Assembly (NCBI RefSeq): GCF_003591175.1
Contig: NZ_QYYG01000001.1
Location: forward strand, 744,001 to 808,000
Source of the DNA: Serratia inhibens
GTDB taxonomy: Bacteria > Pseudomonadota > Gammaproteobacteria > Enterobacterales > Enterobacteriaceae
Reading direction: 5' to 3'
Length of the DNA: 64,000 nt
Under the pieces are notes generated by a model, which had not been told where the DNA came from, searched no databases, and saw only the letters and a list, made by a program, of their open reading frames with translations. The first letter of the stretch is position 1, and the number at the start of each line of letters is the position of its first letter. The position numbers and the translations under genes were made by a program. Positions 48,103-56,400 of this stretch are shown here, one piece after another.

Positions 48103-48123
48103 AAATAAAACATTATTTCATTT
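48103..48123 (+). promoter_or_regulatory. KdgR operator upstream of kduI
   Basis: The core AATAAAACATTATTTCATT lies within a near-perfect dyad that matches the KdgR consensus of pectinolytic enterobacteria (AATRAAAYRNYRTTTCATT type). It sits 142 bases before the kduI start. The repressor gene kdgR is about 4 kb downstream in this same window. Relief by 2-keto-3-deoxygluconate is known for the family. Confidence 0.85.
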
Positions 48124-48264
48124 TTATTGAATTAACGTACCACTCTCTTTATGCTGGGACATCAAGAAAGCGCCGGGTGGCCGGCGAGCGCTGTCACTGC
48201 CACGCAGCGCAACTCTGCCGTTCGGCGCTTTCTCCCGCATTTCTTTAGTCAAAGAGGCATTGAG

Positions 48265-49101
48265 ATGGACGTCCGTCAAAGCATTCATAGCGATCACGCC
48301 AAACAGCTCGACACCGCCGGCCTGCGCCGCGAGTTTCTGATCGAGAAAATCTTCGAAACCGACAGCTATACCATGACCTACAGTCACATTGACCGCATCA
48401 TCGTCGGCGGCATCAACCCGGTGAGCAAAACGGTGACTATCGGCAGTGAAGTAGGCCAACAGCTTGGCGTCAGTTACTTTTTGGAGCGCCGCGAGCTGGG
48501 CGTAATCAATATCGGTGGCGCCGGGGTCATTACCGTCGACGGCGAAACTTACGAAATTGGCCATGAAGAAGCCCTGTATGTCGGCCAGGGCGCTCAGAAC
48601 GTCGGCTTCAGCAGCCTCGACCCGGCCAAACCGGCCAAGTTCTACTACAACAGCGCCCCGGCGCATACCCGCTACCCGAATCGGAAAATCACGCTGGCAG
48701 AAGCCTCCCCTCAGACGCTGGGCGACGACGCCACCAGCAACCGCCGCACCATCAATAAATTCATCGTGCCGGACGTGCTGCCGACCTGTCAGCTCACCAT
48801 GGGCCTGACCAAACTGGCGCCAGGCAATCTGTGGAATACCATGCCCTGCCACACCCACGAGCGACGCATGGAAGTCTATTTCTATTTCGATATGAACGAC
48901 GAAACGGCGGTATTTCACATGATGGGTCACCCGCAGGAAACCCGTCATCTGTTGGTGCATAACGAGCAGGCCGTGATCTCCCCAAGCTGGTCTGTTCACG
49001 CCGGCGTAGGCACCCAGCGCTACACCTTTATCTGGGGCATGATTGGCGAGAACCAGATCTTTGGCGATATGGACCACGTTGCCGTCAGTGAACTGCGCTG
49101 A
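48265..49101 (+). CDS. kduI: 5-dehydro-4-deoxy-D-glucuronate isomerase
   Basis: 278-residue zinc-containing cupin enzyme converting 4-deoxy-L-threo-5-hexosulose uronate to 3-deoxy-D-glycero-2,5-hexodiulosonate in pectin/hexuronate degradation. Metal-ligand motif [16 protein letters not shown] near residue 195 and the later ligand His in SWSVHAGVG near 245 are seen. The start at 48265 gives the family length; a frame from 48151 adds 38 residues without similarity. Followed 52 bases later by kduD. Confidence 0.95.
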   Translation: MDVRQSIHSDHAKQLDTAGLRREFLIEKIFETDSYTMTYSHIDRIIVGGINPVSKTVTIGSEVGQQLGVSYFLERRELGVINIGGAGVITVDGETYEIGHEEALYVGQGAQNVGFSSLDPAKPAKFYYNSAPAHTRYPNRKITLAEASPQTLGDDATSNRRTINKFIVPDVLPTCQLTMGLTKLAPGNLWNTMPCHTHERRMEVYFYFDMNDETAVFHMMGHPQETRHLLVHNEQAVISPSWSVHAGVGTQRYTFIWGMIGENQIFGDMDHVAVSELR

Positions 49102-49153
49102 TCCCCTTTCCCCTGTAATGGCTGCGCGGCACCCGGCCGCGCGGTGAGAGAGT

Positions 49154-49921
49154 ATGATTATGGTTGCTGATTCTTTTGATTTAACCGGTAAGGTGGCGCT
49201 GGTGACAGGTTGCGACACCGGATTGGGCCAAGGCATGGCGGTGGGTCTGGCACAGGCGGGCTGCGATATCATTGGCGTCAATCGTAGCCGCCCGCAGCAG
49301 ACTCAGGACAAGGTCAGGGCACTCGGTCGGCGTTTTCTCGATCTGCACGCTGACCTGAGCACCATCGACGTCATCGCGCCCCTGCTGGAAAACGCCGTCG
49401 CCGAATTCGGTCACATCGACATTCTGGTGAATAACGCCGGTATCATCCGGCGCGACGACGCCATCGATTTCAGTGAAAAAGACTGGGACGATGTGATGAA
49501 CCTGAATATAAAAACCCTGTTTTTCATGGCGCAGGCGGCGGCCAGGCAGTTTATCCGGCAAGGCGGCGGTGGCAAGATCATCAATATCGCCTCAATGCTC
49601 TCCTATCAGGGGGGCATTCGCGTGCCATCCTATACCGCGTCAAAAAGTGCAGTGATGGGGGTGACGCGGCTGTTGGCCAACGAATGGGCGAAACATGGCA
49701 TTAACGTCAACGCCATTGCCCCCGGCTACATGGCCACCAATAATACCGAGCGGTTGCGTGCCGATGAGGATCGTAATCTGGAGATTCTGGAGCGCATCCC
49801 GGCCGGGCGCTGGGGCCTGCCGGAAGATATGATGGGGCCGGTGGTATTTCTGGCATCGCGCGCTTCGGATTACGTTAACGGCTATACCCTCGCGGTCGAT
49901 GGCGGTTGGCTGGCGCGCTGA
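49154..49921 (+). CDS. kduD: 2-dehydro-3-deoxy-D-gluconate 5-dehydrogenase
   Basis: 255-residue NAD-dependent short-chain dehydrogenase, the step after KduI, yielding 2-keto-3-deoxygluconate. NAD motif TGCDTGLGQGMA near residue 18, NNAG near 93, active-site Ser in INIASMLSYQ and YxxxK in YTASK near 160 are present. Two Met codons (49154, 49160) are candidate starts after GAGAGAG. Confidence 0.95.
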   Translation: MIMVADSFDLTGKVALVTGCDTGLGQGMAVGLAQAGCDIIGVNRSRPQQTQDKVRALGRRFLDLHADLSTIDVIAPLLENAVAEFGHIDILVNNAGIIRRDDAIDFSEKDWDDVMNLNIKTLFFMAQAAARQFIRQGGGGKIINIASMLSYQGGIRVPSYTASKSAVMGVTRLLANEWAKHGINVNAIAPGYMATNNTERLRADEDRNLEILERIPAGRWGLPEDMMGPVVFLASRASDYVNGYTLAVDGGWLAR

Positions 49922-50086
49922 CGTGTAGTTTATCCACACCGGGCTCTGCATACAGAGCCTGTTTTGCCTCCGCGGTTTCACAAACGCGCAATGCATAATT
50001 TGTTACGTAACAACTCGTTGTAAAACCGGGGAAAATAAACAATTAGTTACAGGGTAACCGCTTCCGCTACTGTTAATTTTCCCATA

Positions 50087-50106
50087 TACTGGATAAATTA
50101 ACAGTT
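50087..50106 (+). promoter_or_regulatory. LexA (SOS) box upstream of ydjM
   Basis: TACTGGATAAATTAACAGTT contains CTG-N10-CAG in AT-rich context, the SOS-box form, 22 bases before the ydjM start. E. coli ydjM is a known LexA-regulon gene. Confidence 0.8.
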
Positions 50107-50128
50107 TACCAGCCGGAACAACAGCAGC

Positions 50129-50677
50129 ATGACCGCGGAAGGGCATCTTATTTTCTCTGTCGCTTGCGCGATTTTCGCCAAGAAGGCCGAAGTGACTCCA
50201 GAGCTGGCTGCCGGAGACTGGTGGCACATCATTCCTGCCGCGCTGCTGACCTCACTGCTGCCCGATATCGATCACCCCAAATCGGTACTGGGCCAACGCC
50301 TGCGCTGGATCGCCATTCCCATTTCCCGTGCCTTTGGGCATCGCGGTTTCACTCACAGCCTGTTGGCAATCGCCGGGGGCATGGCGCTGTTTCAGTTAGA
50401 CGTGCCACGCAGTTGGCCAATTCCGCCCGACGTGCTGCATGCCATGATTATTGGCTATTTCAGTCACCTGTTGGCCGACATGCTCACCCCTGCCGGCGTG
50501 CCGTTGCTTTGGCCCTGTCGCTGGCGTTTTCGCCTGCCGGTGCTAAATTCTCAGAAAGGCAACCAACTGGAGCGCGCCCTGTGCCTATGCCTGGTGGCTT
50601 TCGCTATCTATTGGCAAGGAGGTTGCACCATTCCAGTGCAGTCCTACTTTGAACAAATCAAAAATATCAGACTGTGA
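50129..50677 (+). CDS. ydjM: inner membrane protein YdjM (YdjM/YbcI metal-dependent hydrolase family)
   Basis: 182-residue membrane protein, N-terminus MTAEGHLIFSVACAIFAKKAE nearly identical to E. coli YdjM. Four hydrophobic segments surround conserved polar motifs LLPDIDHPKSVLGQR, FGHRGFTHSLLA and YFSHLLADMLTPAGV. The His/Asp pattern is that of the DUF457 putative metal-dependent hydrolases. SOS-induced by the box just upstream; the biochemical role is not known. Confidence 0.94.
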   Translation: MTAEGHLIFSVACAIFAKKAEVTPELAAGDWWHIIPAALLTSLLPDIDHPKSVLGQRLRWIAIPISRAFGHRGFTHSLLAIAGGMALFQLDVPRSWPIPPDVLHAMIIGYFSHLLADMLTPAGVPLLWPCRWRFRLPVLNSQKGNQLERALCLCLVAFAIYWQGGCTIPVQSYFEQIKNIRL

Positions 50678-50860
50678 TCACAAAAATTCGACCACTAAAT
50701 ATTCATAAAGTATATTAATCGAACAAATTCATATTCAAAGTTATATCAAATTCCATTTGGATATAAGTGAGCCGTTGCGCAAACTGTTACGATATTTGGT
50801 ATCGCTACATCTTGGTGCGTAGCCGTTTTTATATAAGAAAAATGATTGGAGACATTGGGG

Positions 50861-52252
50861 ATGAATTTTCCGCTGGTAATTAACGTGGTGGTTTTTGTCG
50901 CCCTCCTTTTGCTGTTGGCGCAAACCCGCCATAAGCAATGGAGCCTGGCGAAAAAAGTACTGGTCGGCCTGGTAATGGGCGTAGTGTTCGGCCTGGGCCT
51001 GCAACTGGTGTATGGCTCGGACAACCCGGTCCTGAAAGAATCCATCAGCTGGTTCAACATTGTCGGTAACGGCTATGTGCAACTGCTGCAAATGATCGTG
51101 ATGCCGCTGGTATTCGCCTCAATCCTGAGCGCGGTAGCCAAGCTGCATAATGCCTCTTCTCTGGGCAAAATCAGTTTCCTGACTATCGGTACCCTGCTGT
51201 TCACCACGCTTATCGCCGCGTTGGTGGGTGTGCTGGTGACCAACCTGTTTGGCCTGACCGCGGAAGGCCTGGTGCAAGGCACGCAAGAAAGCGCGCGCAT
51301 GGCGGCCATCCAGAGCAACTACGTAGGTAAAGTGGCGGATCTGACCGTACCGCAGCTGGTGTTGTCGTTCGTGCCGAAAAACCCGTTTGCCGATCTGACC
51401 GGCGCCAGCCCGACCTCGATCATCAGCGTAGTGATCTTCGCTGCCTTCCTGGGCGTGGCTTCGCTGCAATTGTTGAAAGACGATAAAGAGAAAGGCCAGC
51501 GCGTGCTGGTGGCTATCGACACCCTGCAAGCCTGGGTGATGAAGCTGGTGCGTCTGGTGATGAAACTGACCCCGTACGGCGTGCTGGCGTTAATGACCAA
51601 AGTGGTGGCCGGTTCCAACATCCACGACATCGTCAAACTCGGCAGCTTCGTGGTGGCGTCTTACCTCGGTCTGGCAATCATGTTTGGGGTACACGCCCTG
51701 CTGCTGGCCTTCACCGGCGTTAACCCGGCGAAATTCTTCCGCAAGGTCTGGCCGGTGATCACCTTCGCCTTCACCAGCCGCTCCAGCGCCGCCAGCATTC
51801 CGCTGAACGTTGAAGCGCAGACTCGCCGTCTGGGCGTGCCGGAATCCATCGCCAGCTTCTCCGCGTCGTTCGGCGCCACCATTGGCCAGAACGGTTGTGC
51901 AGGCCTGTATCCAGCGATGTTGGCGGTGATGGTTGCGCCAACCGTTGGCATCAACCCGTTGGATCCGGTGTGGATCGCCACGCTGGTGGGTATCGTCACC
52001 ATCAGCTCCGCCGGCGTTGCCGGTGTGGGCGGCGGCGCCACCTTCGCCGCGTTGATTGTGCTGCCTGCGCTTGGCCTGCCGGTCACGCTGGTCGCCCTGC
52101 TGATTTCGGTCGAACCGCTGATCGACATGGGCCGTACCGCACTGAACGTCAGCGGTTCAATGACCGCCGGCACCGTCACCAGCCAGTTGATGAAGCAGAC
52201 GGACAAAAGCATTATGGACAGCGAAGACGAAGTCGAACTGGCTCACCAGTAA
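50861..52252 (+). CDS. tcyP: L-cystine transporter TcyP (YdjN)
   Basis: 463-residue secondary transporter of the dicarboxylate/amino acid:cation symporter (DAACS) family, very close to E. coli TcyP over its length. Multiple TM helices, [21 protein letters not shown] near residue 65, the hairpin [17 protein letters not shown] near 305 and [18 protein letters not shown] near 340 are characteristic. Start at 50861 with GGAG 9 bases upstream; a TTG five codons earlier is not needed. Ends at a strong terminator. Confidence 0.96.
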   Translation: MNFPLVINVVVFVALLLLLAQTRHKQWSLAKKVLVGLVMGVVFGLGLQLVYGSDNPVLKESISWFNIVGNGYVQLLQMIVMPLVFASILSAVAKLHNASSLGKISFLTIGTLLFTTLIAALVGVLVTNLFGLTAEGLVQGTQESARMAAIQSNYVGKVADLTVPQLVLSFVPKNPFADLTGASPTSIISVVIFAAFLGVASLQLLKDDKEKGQRVLVAIDTLQAWVMKLVRLVMKLTPYGVLALMTKVVAGSNIHDIVKLGSFVVASYLGLAIMFGVHALLLAFTGVNPAKFFRKVWPVITFAFTSRSSAASIPLNVEAQTRRLGVPESIASFSASFGATIGQNGCAGLYPAMLAVMVAPTVGINPLDPVWIATLVGIVTISSAGVAGVGGGATFAALIVLPALGLPVTLVALLISVEPLIDMGRTALNVSGSMTAGTVTSQLMKQTDKSIMDSEDEVELAHQ

Positions 52253-52266
52253 GTATCGTCCGCAAT

Positions 52267-52299
52267 AAAAAACCGGAGCTGCGATGCTCCGGTTTTTTT
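52267..52299 (+). terminator. Terminator of tcyP
   Basis: AACCGGAGC / GCTCCGGTT stem with a 6-base loop, flanked by A-run and seven T; active on + strand and possibly bidirectional. Confidence 0.92.
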
Positions 52300-52379
52300 A
52301 TGTCTGCGATAACGATTCGTTTAAAGGATAAAGGCGCTTCCGTGAACGGCGCACCTTTACGCATCAAACGCCGGCAGGC

Positions 52380-53171
52380 TCAGAATGGGTAATCGTGATA
52401 GCCCATTTGCTCGGAAATGTTGCGTGCGGCGGTATGCAGGCGTTTAACGTAATCCGCCTTGGCATCTTCGGAGAAACGGATGGTGGGGAACGAGATGCTC
52501 AGCCCGGCGATCACCACGCCAAAGCGGTCGAAAACCGGCACCGCAATGCAACGCAGCCCCTCTTCCTGCTCTTCAATGTCTTCGCCCACCCCGTGCTCAC
52601 GTACCTGATCCAACACCGACAGCAGCGCAGTGGCGCTGGTAAGGGTATGCGGAGTACTGCGGGTAAATTCAATCTGCGACAGGATTTCTTCCACTTCCGC
52701 ACGATCGCGCCAGGCCAGCAACACTTTACCGATAGCGGTGCTGTGCAGCGGATTGCGGCGGCCAATGCGTGAATACATACGCAGGTTATACATTGAGTCG
52801 ATTTTATGGATATAGACAATGCTATCTTCATCCAGCGCACCGAGGTGAATGGTTTCACGGGTGTGATTCGACAGCTCGCGCATCTGAATATCGGCGCTGC
52901 GGATCAGATCGACGTTCTGCAGCGACTTGGCGCCGAGTTCAAACAGCTTGAGAGTAAGCGCATATTTTTCCGACTCCCCTTCCTGCGAGACATAACCCAG
53001 CGACTTCATGGTCTGCAGAAAACGGTAGACGGTGCTTTTGGACATCATTACCCGTTGGGAAAGTTCGGTAATGCCGATCTCGCGTTCCTCGCCCAGTGCT
53101 TGCAAGATACCGAACACTTTCAGCACTGATGAAACAGAATCCGGTTGTTTATCTAGATCTGCGTTAGCCAT
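52380..53171 (-). CDS. kdgR: IclR-family repressor KdgR
   Basis: 263-residue transcription factor. N-terminal winged helix (about 15-75) with VMMSKSTVYRFLQTMKSLGYV as recognition helix region; C-terminal IclR effector domain with LHSTAIGKVLLAW near residue 145 and GLRCIAVPVFDR near 210. KdgR represses pectin/hexuronate catabolism and is relieved by 2-keto-3-deoxygluconate. Its predicted operator sits upstream of kduI in this window. Divergent from yebQ, as in E. coli. Confidence 0.95.
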   Translation of the reverse strand: MANADLDKQPDSVSSVLKVFGILQALGEEREIGITELSQRVMMSKSTVYRFLQTMKSLGYVSQEGESEKYALTLKLFELGAKSLQNVDLIRSADIQMRELSNHTRETIHLGALDEDSIVYIHKIDSMYNLRMYSRIGRRNPLHSTAIGKVLLAWRDRAEVEEILSQIEFTRSTPHTLTSATALLSVLDQVREHGVGEDIEEQEEGLRCIAVPVFDRFGVVIAGLSISFPTIRFSEDAKADYVKRLHTAARNISEQMGYHDYPF

Positions 53172-53401
53172 AGTAAATATCCTACTCAGCTTTTTCTGTT
53201 TTAAGAAATTTGAACAAGGGTTTCAGTATACGCGCAAGCCCTGATGCCACGCAATGGAGCCAAAAGGGTAATGCCAGAAGCTGAATGGATTAGGCCCACC
53301 CTCATCGGTTATTACAATTGAGCCGGCCAGCGAAGGTGCAATCACCGACGAATATGATTAGCATATTAATATTCCCCCGTATTAATACCCTTGAGATCAA
53401 C

Positions 53402-54796
53402 ATGCGTTCTTGTACTGACGGCCTCCCCGTCCCGCAACGCTATGGGGCCATCCTCGCCATCGCCCTGGGCATTACCGTTTCCGTGCTTGACGGTGCGATC
53501 GCCAATGTGGCGCTACCCACCATCGCACGCGATCTTAACGCCAGCCCGGCCAGTTCGATCTGGGTGGTTAACGCCTATCAGTTGGCCATTACCATTTCAC
53601 TGCTGTCGCTGGCTTCGCTCGGCGACCTGATTGGTTATCGCCGCATCTATCAGGCCGGTTTGCTGGTGTTCAGCATTACCTCGCTGTTTTGCGCCCTGTC
53701 CGATTCGCTGGTGACCTTGACCATTGCCCGCGTGCTTCAGGGGTTTGGTGCCGCCGCCATCATGAGCGTCAACACCGCGCTGATCCGCATTATCTATCCG
53801 CAGCGCTTTCTCGGGCGCGGCATGGGCATCAACTCACTGATTGTCGCCTTTTCCTCGGCGGCAGGCCCCACGGTGGCGGCGGCGATACTGTCCGTGGCGT
53901 CCTGGCAATGGTTGTTCGCCATTAACCTGCCGATTGGCATTGTGGCGCTGGTGCTGGGAATGAAGTTCCTCCCCGGCAATAGCCAGAAAAGCAGCAATCA
54001 GCGTTTTGACCCGACCAGCGCCGTGATGAACGCCCTGACCTTCGGGCTGTTGATCACCGCCATCAGCGGCTTTGCCCAGGGCCAGAGCCTGACGCTGATA
54101 TTCAGCGAGATCGCCGCACTGCTGGTTATCGGATTCTTCTTCGTCCGCCGCCAACTGCGACAAGAGTTTCCGTTGTTGCCGGTCGACCTGCTGCGCATCC
54201 CTATTTTCGCCCTGTCGATGGGCACCTCCATCTGTTCCTTCGCCGCGCAAATGCTGGCAATGGTCTCGCTGCCGTTCTTTTTGCAAAGCACGCTGGGCCG
54301 CGATGAGGTGGCTACCGGACTGCTGCTGACACCCTGGCCGCTGGCGATTATCGTTATGGCGCCGATCGCCGGACGACTGGTGGAGCGGGTTCACGCCGGG
54401 TTATTGGGCTGTATCGGGCTGGGAGTGTTTGCCCTGGGGCTGTTCCTGCTGGCGCTGCTACCGCATAACCCGTCGGATCTGGACATCATCTGGCGCATGG
54501 TGCTGTGCGGCGCCGGCTTCGGGCTGTTCCAGTCGCCGAATAACCACACCATCATTTCTGCCGCGCCCCGCAACCGCAGCGGCGGTGCCAGCGGCATGCT
54601 CGGCACCGCCCGCCTGTTAGGACAAACTTCCGGCGCCGCACTGGTGGCACTGATGTTCAACCTGTTCCCCACCTCAGGTACTCACGCTTCGCTTATCCTG
54701 GCCGGTGCCTTCGCCACGCTGGCGGCCGCGGTCAGCAGCCTGCGTATCACCCAACCGCGCGCGGAACCGGCGGAACGCAGCCCGCAAGCCAAATAG
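53402..54796 (+). CDS. yebQ: MFS transporter YebQ (DHA2 drug:H+ antiporter type)
   Basis: 464-residue membrane transporter with about 14 hydrophobic segments. Motif C/D regions VLDGAIANVALPTIARDL near residue 30 and RVLQGFGAAAIMSVNTALIRIIYPQR near 110 match E. coli YebQ, which lies beside kdgR in the same orientation. The Met at 53402 (MRSCTDGLPVPQRYGAI) fits the family; an in-frame frame from 53318 adds 28 residues. Substrate unknown. Confidence 0.92.
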   Translation: MRSCTDGLPVPQRYGAILAIALGITVSVLDGAIANVALPTIARDLNASPASSIWVVNAYQLAITISLLSLASLGDLIGYRRIYQAGLLVFSITSLFCALSDSLVTLTIARVLQGFGAAAIMSVNTALIRIIYPQRFLGRGMGINSLIVAFSSAAGPTVAAAILSVASWQWLFAINLPIGIVALVLGMKFLPGNSQKSSNQRFDPTSAVMNALTFGLLITAISGFAQGQSLTLIFSEIAALLVIGFFFVRRQLRQEFPLLPVDLLRIPIFALSMGTSICSFAAQMLAMVSLPFFLQSTLGRDEVATGLLLTPWPLAIIVMAPIAGRLVERVHAGLLGCIGLGVFALGLFLLALLPHNPSDLDIIWRMVLCGAGFGLFQSPNNHTIISAAPRNRSGGASGMLGTARLLGQTSGAALVALMFNLFPTSGTHASLILAGAFATLAAAVSSLRITQPRAEPAERSPQAK

Positions 54797-54803
54797 CAGA
54801 CAT

Positions 54804-54831
54804 AAAAAAACCCCGGCAAGCCGGGGTTTTT
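54804..54831. terminator. Bidirectional terminator between yebQ and htpX
   Basis: CCCCGGC-AA-GCCGGGG stem with seven A before and five T after, so it ends both convergent transcripts. Confidence 0.93.
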
Positions 54832-54848
54832 AACATTCTTACTTAACG

Positions 54849-55727
54849 TTACTTCAGGTACTGACCTGAACGCAGCGCTTCGATACGCTTATCGAGCGGC
54901 GGGTGCGACATGAACAGTTCGCTGAACGACTTGGATTTGCCGTTGATGCAAAACGCCATCATGCTGCCCGCTTCCTGCGGCTCGTAGCTGGTTTTCAGAC
55001 GCTGCAGCGCTGCAATCATCTTCTCGCGGCCCACCAGTTTGGCGGAGCCTGCGTCGGCGTAGAACTCGCGGTGGCGTGAGAACCACATGGTGATGATGCT
55101 GGCCAGAATGCCGAACACCAGTTCCAGCACCATCGACACGCCGAAATAAATCATCGGGTTGCCGTTGCTTTCGCCTTCACCGTCGCGGTTGCCGAGGAAA
55201 CCGGCGGCTACTTGTGCAATCAGGCGAGAGATAAAGATCACGAAGGTGTTCACGATACCCTGAATCAGCGTCATGGTGACCATATCGCCGTTGGCGACGT
55301 GGCTGATTTCGTGCGCGATAACCGCTTCAGCTTCATCCCGGCTCATGCTCTGCAACAGGCCGGTACTGACGGCAACCAGCGAAGCATCACGGCGTGCGCC
55401 GGTGGCGAAAGCGTTAATGTCCGGTGCGTGGTAAATAGCGACCTGCGGCATGGCAATGCCTGCCTGCTGCGACTGACGGCGCACCGTTTCGAGCAACCAG
55501 TTTTCGGTTTCGTTACGCGGCTGTTCAATCACTTCCCCGCCTACGGAGCGCAGCGCCATCCATTTGGACATCAGCAGTGAGACAAACGCACCGCCGAAAC
55601 CGAACAGACCGGCCATAATCATCAGGCCCTGAACGCTACTGGATTGGATTCCTGTCAGGCTGAGCACCAGCCCGAAAACCAACATCACCGCCAGGTTGGT
55701 GAGCAGGAACAGAGCTATACGCATCAT
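54849..55727 (-). CDS. htpX: membrane zinc metalloprotease HtpX
   Basis: 292-residue inner-membrane protease (M48) for quality control of misfolded membrane proteins. Two N-terminal TM helices, zinc site [14 protein letters not shown] (HExxH) near residue 140, two further hydrophobic segments and the third ligand Glu in [16 protein letters not shown] near 222. The proline-rich [13 protein letters not shown] motif near the C-terminus is conserved. In E. coli it is Cpx-controlled; no clear CpxR site was identified here. Confidence 0.96.
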   Translation of the reverse strand: MMRIALFLLTNLAVMLVFGLVLSLTGIQSSSVQGLMIMAGLFGFGGAFVSLLMSKWMALRSVGGEVIEQPRNETENWLLETVRRQSQQAGIAMPQVAIYHAPDINAFATGARRDASLVAVSTGLLQSMSRDEAEAVIAHEISHVANGDMVTMTLIQGIVNTFVIFISRLIAQVAAGFLGNRDGEGESNGNPMIYFGVSMVLELVFGILASIITMWFSRHREFYADAGSAKLVGREKMIAALQRLKTSYEPQEAGSMMAFCINGKSKSFSELFMSHPPLDKRIEALRSGQYLK

Positions 55728-55924
55728 AAAATGTTTACTTCCTCATAAATGTTAACAAAACGCTGCCTTGGATACCCTAGATCGTATGGGCATTCGTCAC
55801 AGTTTCAAGAGTTGCACGCCATTAACCTACTAAAAATACGAAACTTTACAAAATCGGCATTCCAGCATGGCTTTTCAAATTGTAAACGATTGTTGCACAA
55901 GGCGGTGGTTTTTCTGACAACAAG

Positions 55925-56308
55925 TCAGTGGTGTTTGTCATCCAAACGCCCGAGGTGGGTATAGGCAAAACCTTGGGCATATTTCAACCCGTAGCCCAAG
56001 GTGCGGTCAAAGCCGATATGGGCACACCAAATCAGCGCCGTCATCAGCCAGTACGGTTGTGGGGAAAAGACAAACGCCAAGGCGCACAGCGCCGGGCCGA
56101 TATAGGAATGAACAAGGTTATAACCGATCGCCCCCGTCTTTTTGCCAAACGCATAGCCCAGGAACGAAATGTCCGGTATCAGGAAACAGCCCGCGAACAG
56201 CCACCAACTGTAATCCCTGTAGTGATACAGCGCTACGGCCAACAACAGAACCAGCAACGACTCAAACCGCAGAGTAACGCGCATCGGGGGAGTTAACTCA
56301 CTCATCAT
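55925..56308 (-). CDS. DUF4260 family membrane protein
   Basis: 127-residue protein with about four hydrophobic segments and the DUF4260 signatures FLIPDISFLGYAFGKKTGAIGYNLVHSYIGPAL and WCAHIGFDRTLGYGLKY. Function unknown. It interrupts the htpX-prc order seen in E. coli, so it is a lineage-specific insertion. Confidence 0.85.
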   Translation of the reverse strand: MMSELTPPMRVTLRFESLLVLLLAVALYHYRDYSWWLFAGCFLIPDISFLGYAFGKKTGAIGYNLVHSYIGPALCALAFVFSPQPYWLMTALIWCAHIGFDRTLGYGLKYAQGFAYTHLGRLDDKHH

Positions 56309-56356
56309 TGCCTCACTGGGTGTTTAACGTCTCAATGTGCCTTCAGCGGCACCCAA

Positions 56357-56385
56357 CAAAAAACGCACCCGAAGGTGCGTTTTTT
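56357..56385 (-). terminator. Terminator of prc
   Basis: AAAACGCACC-CGAA-GGTGCGTTTT hairpin with A-run and T-run on both sides, 16 bases past the prc stop. Confidence 0.92.
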
Positions 56386-56400
56386 ATTTACCCGGCTGCG

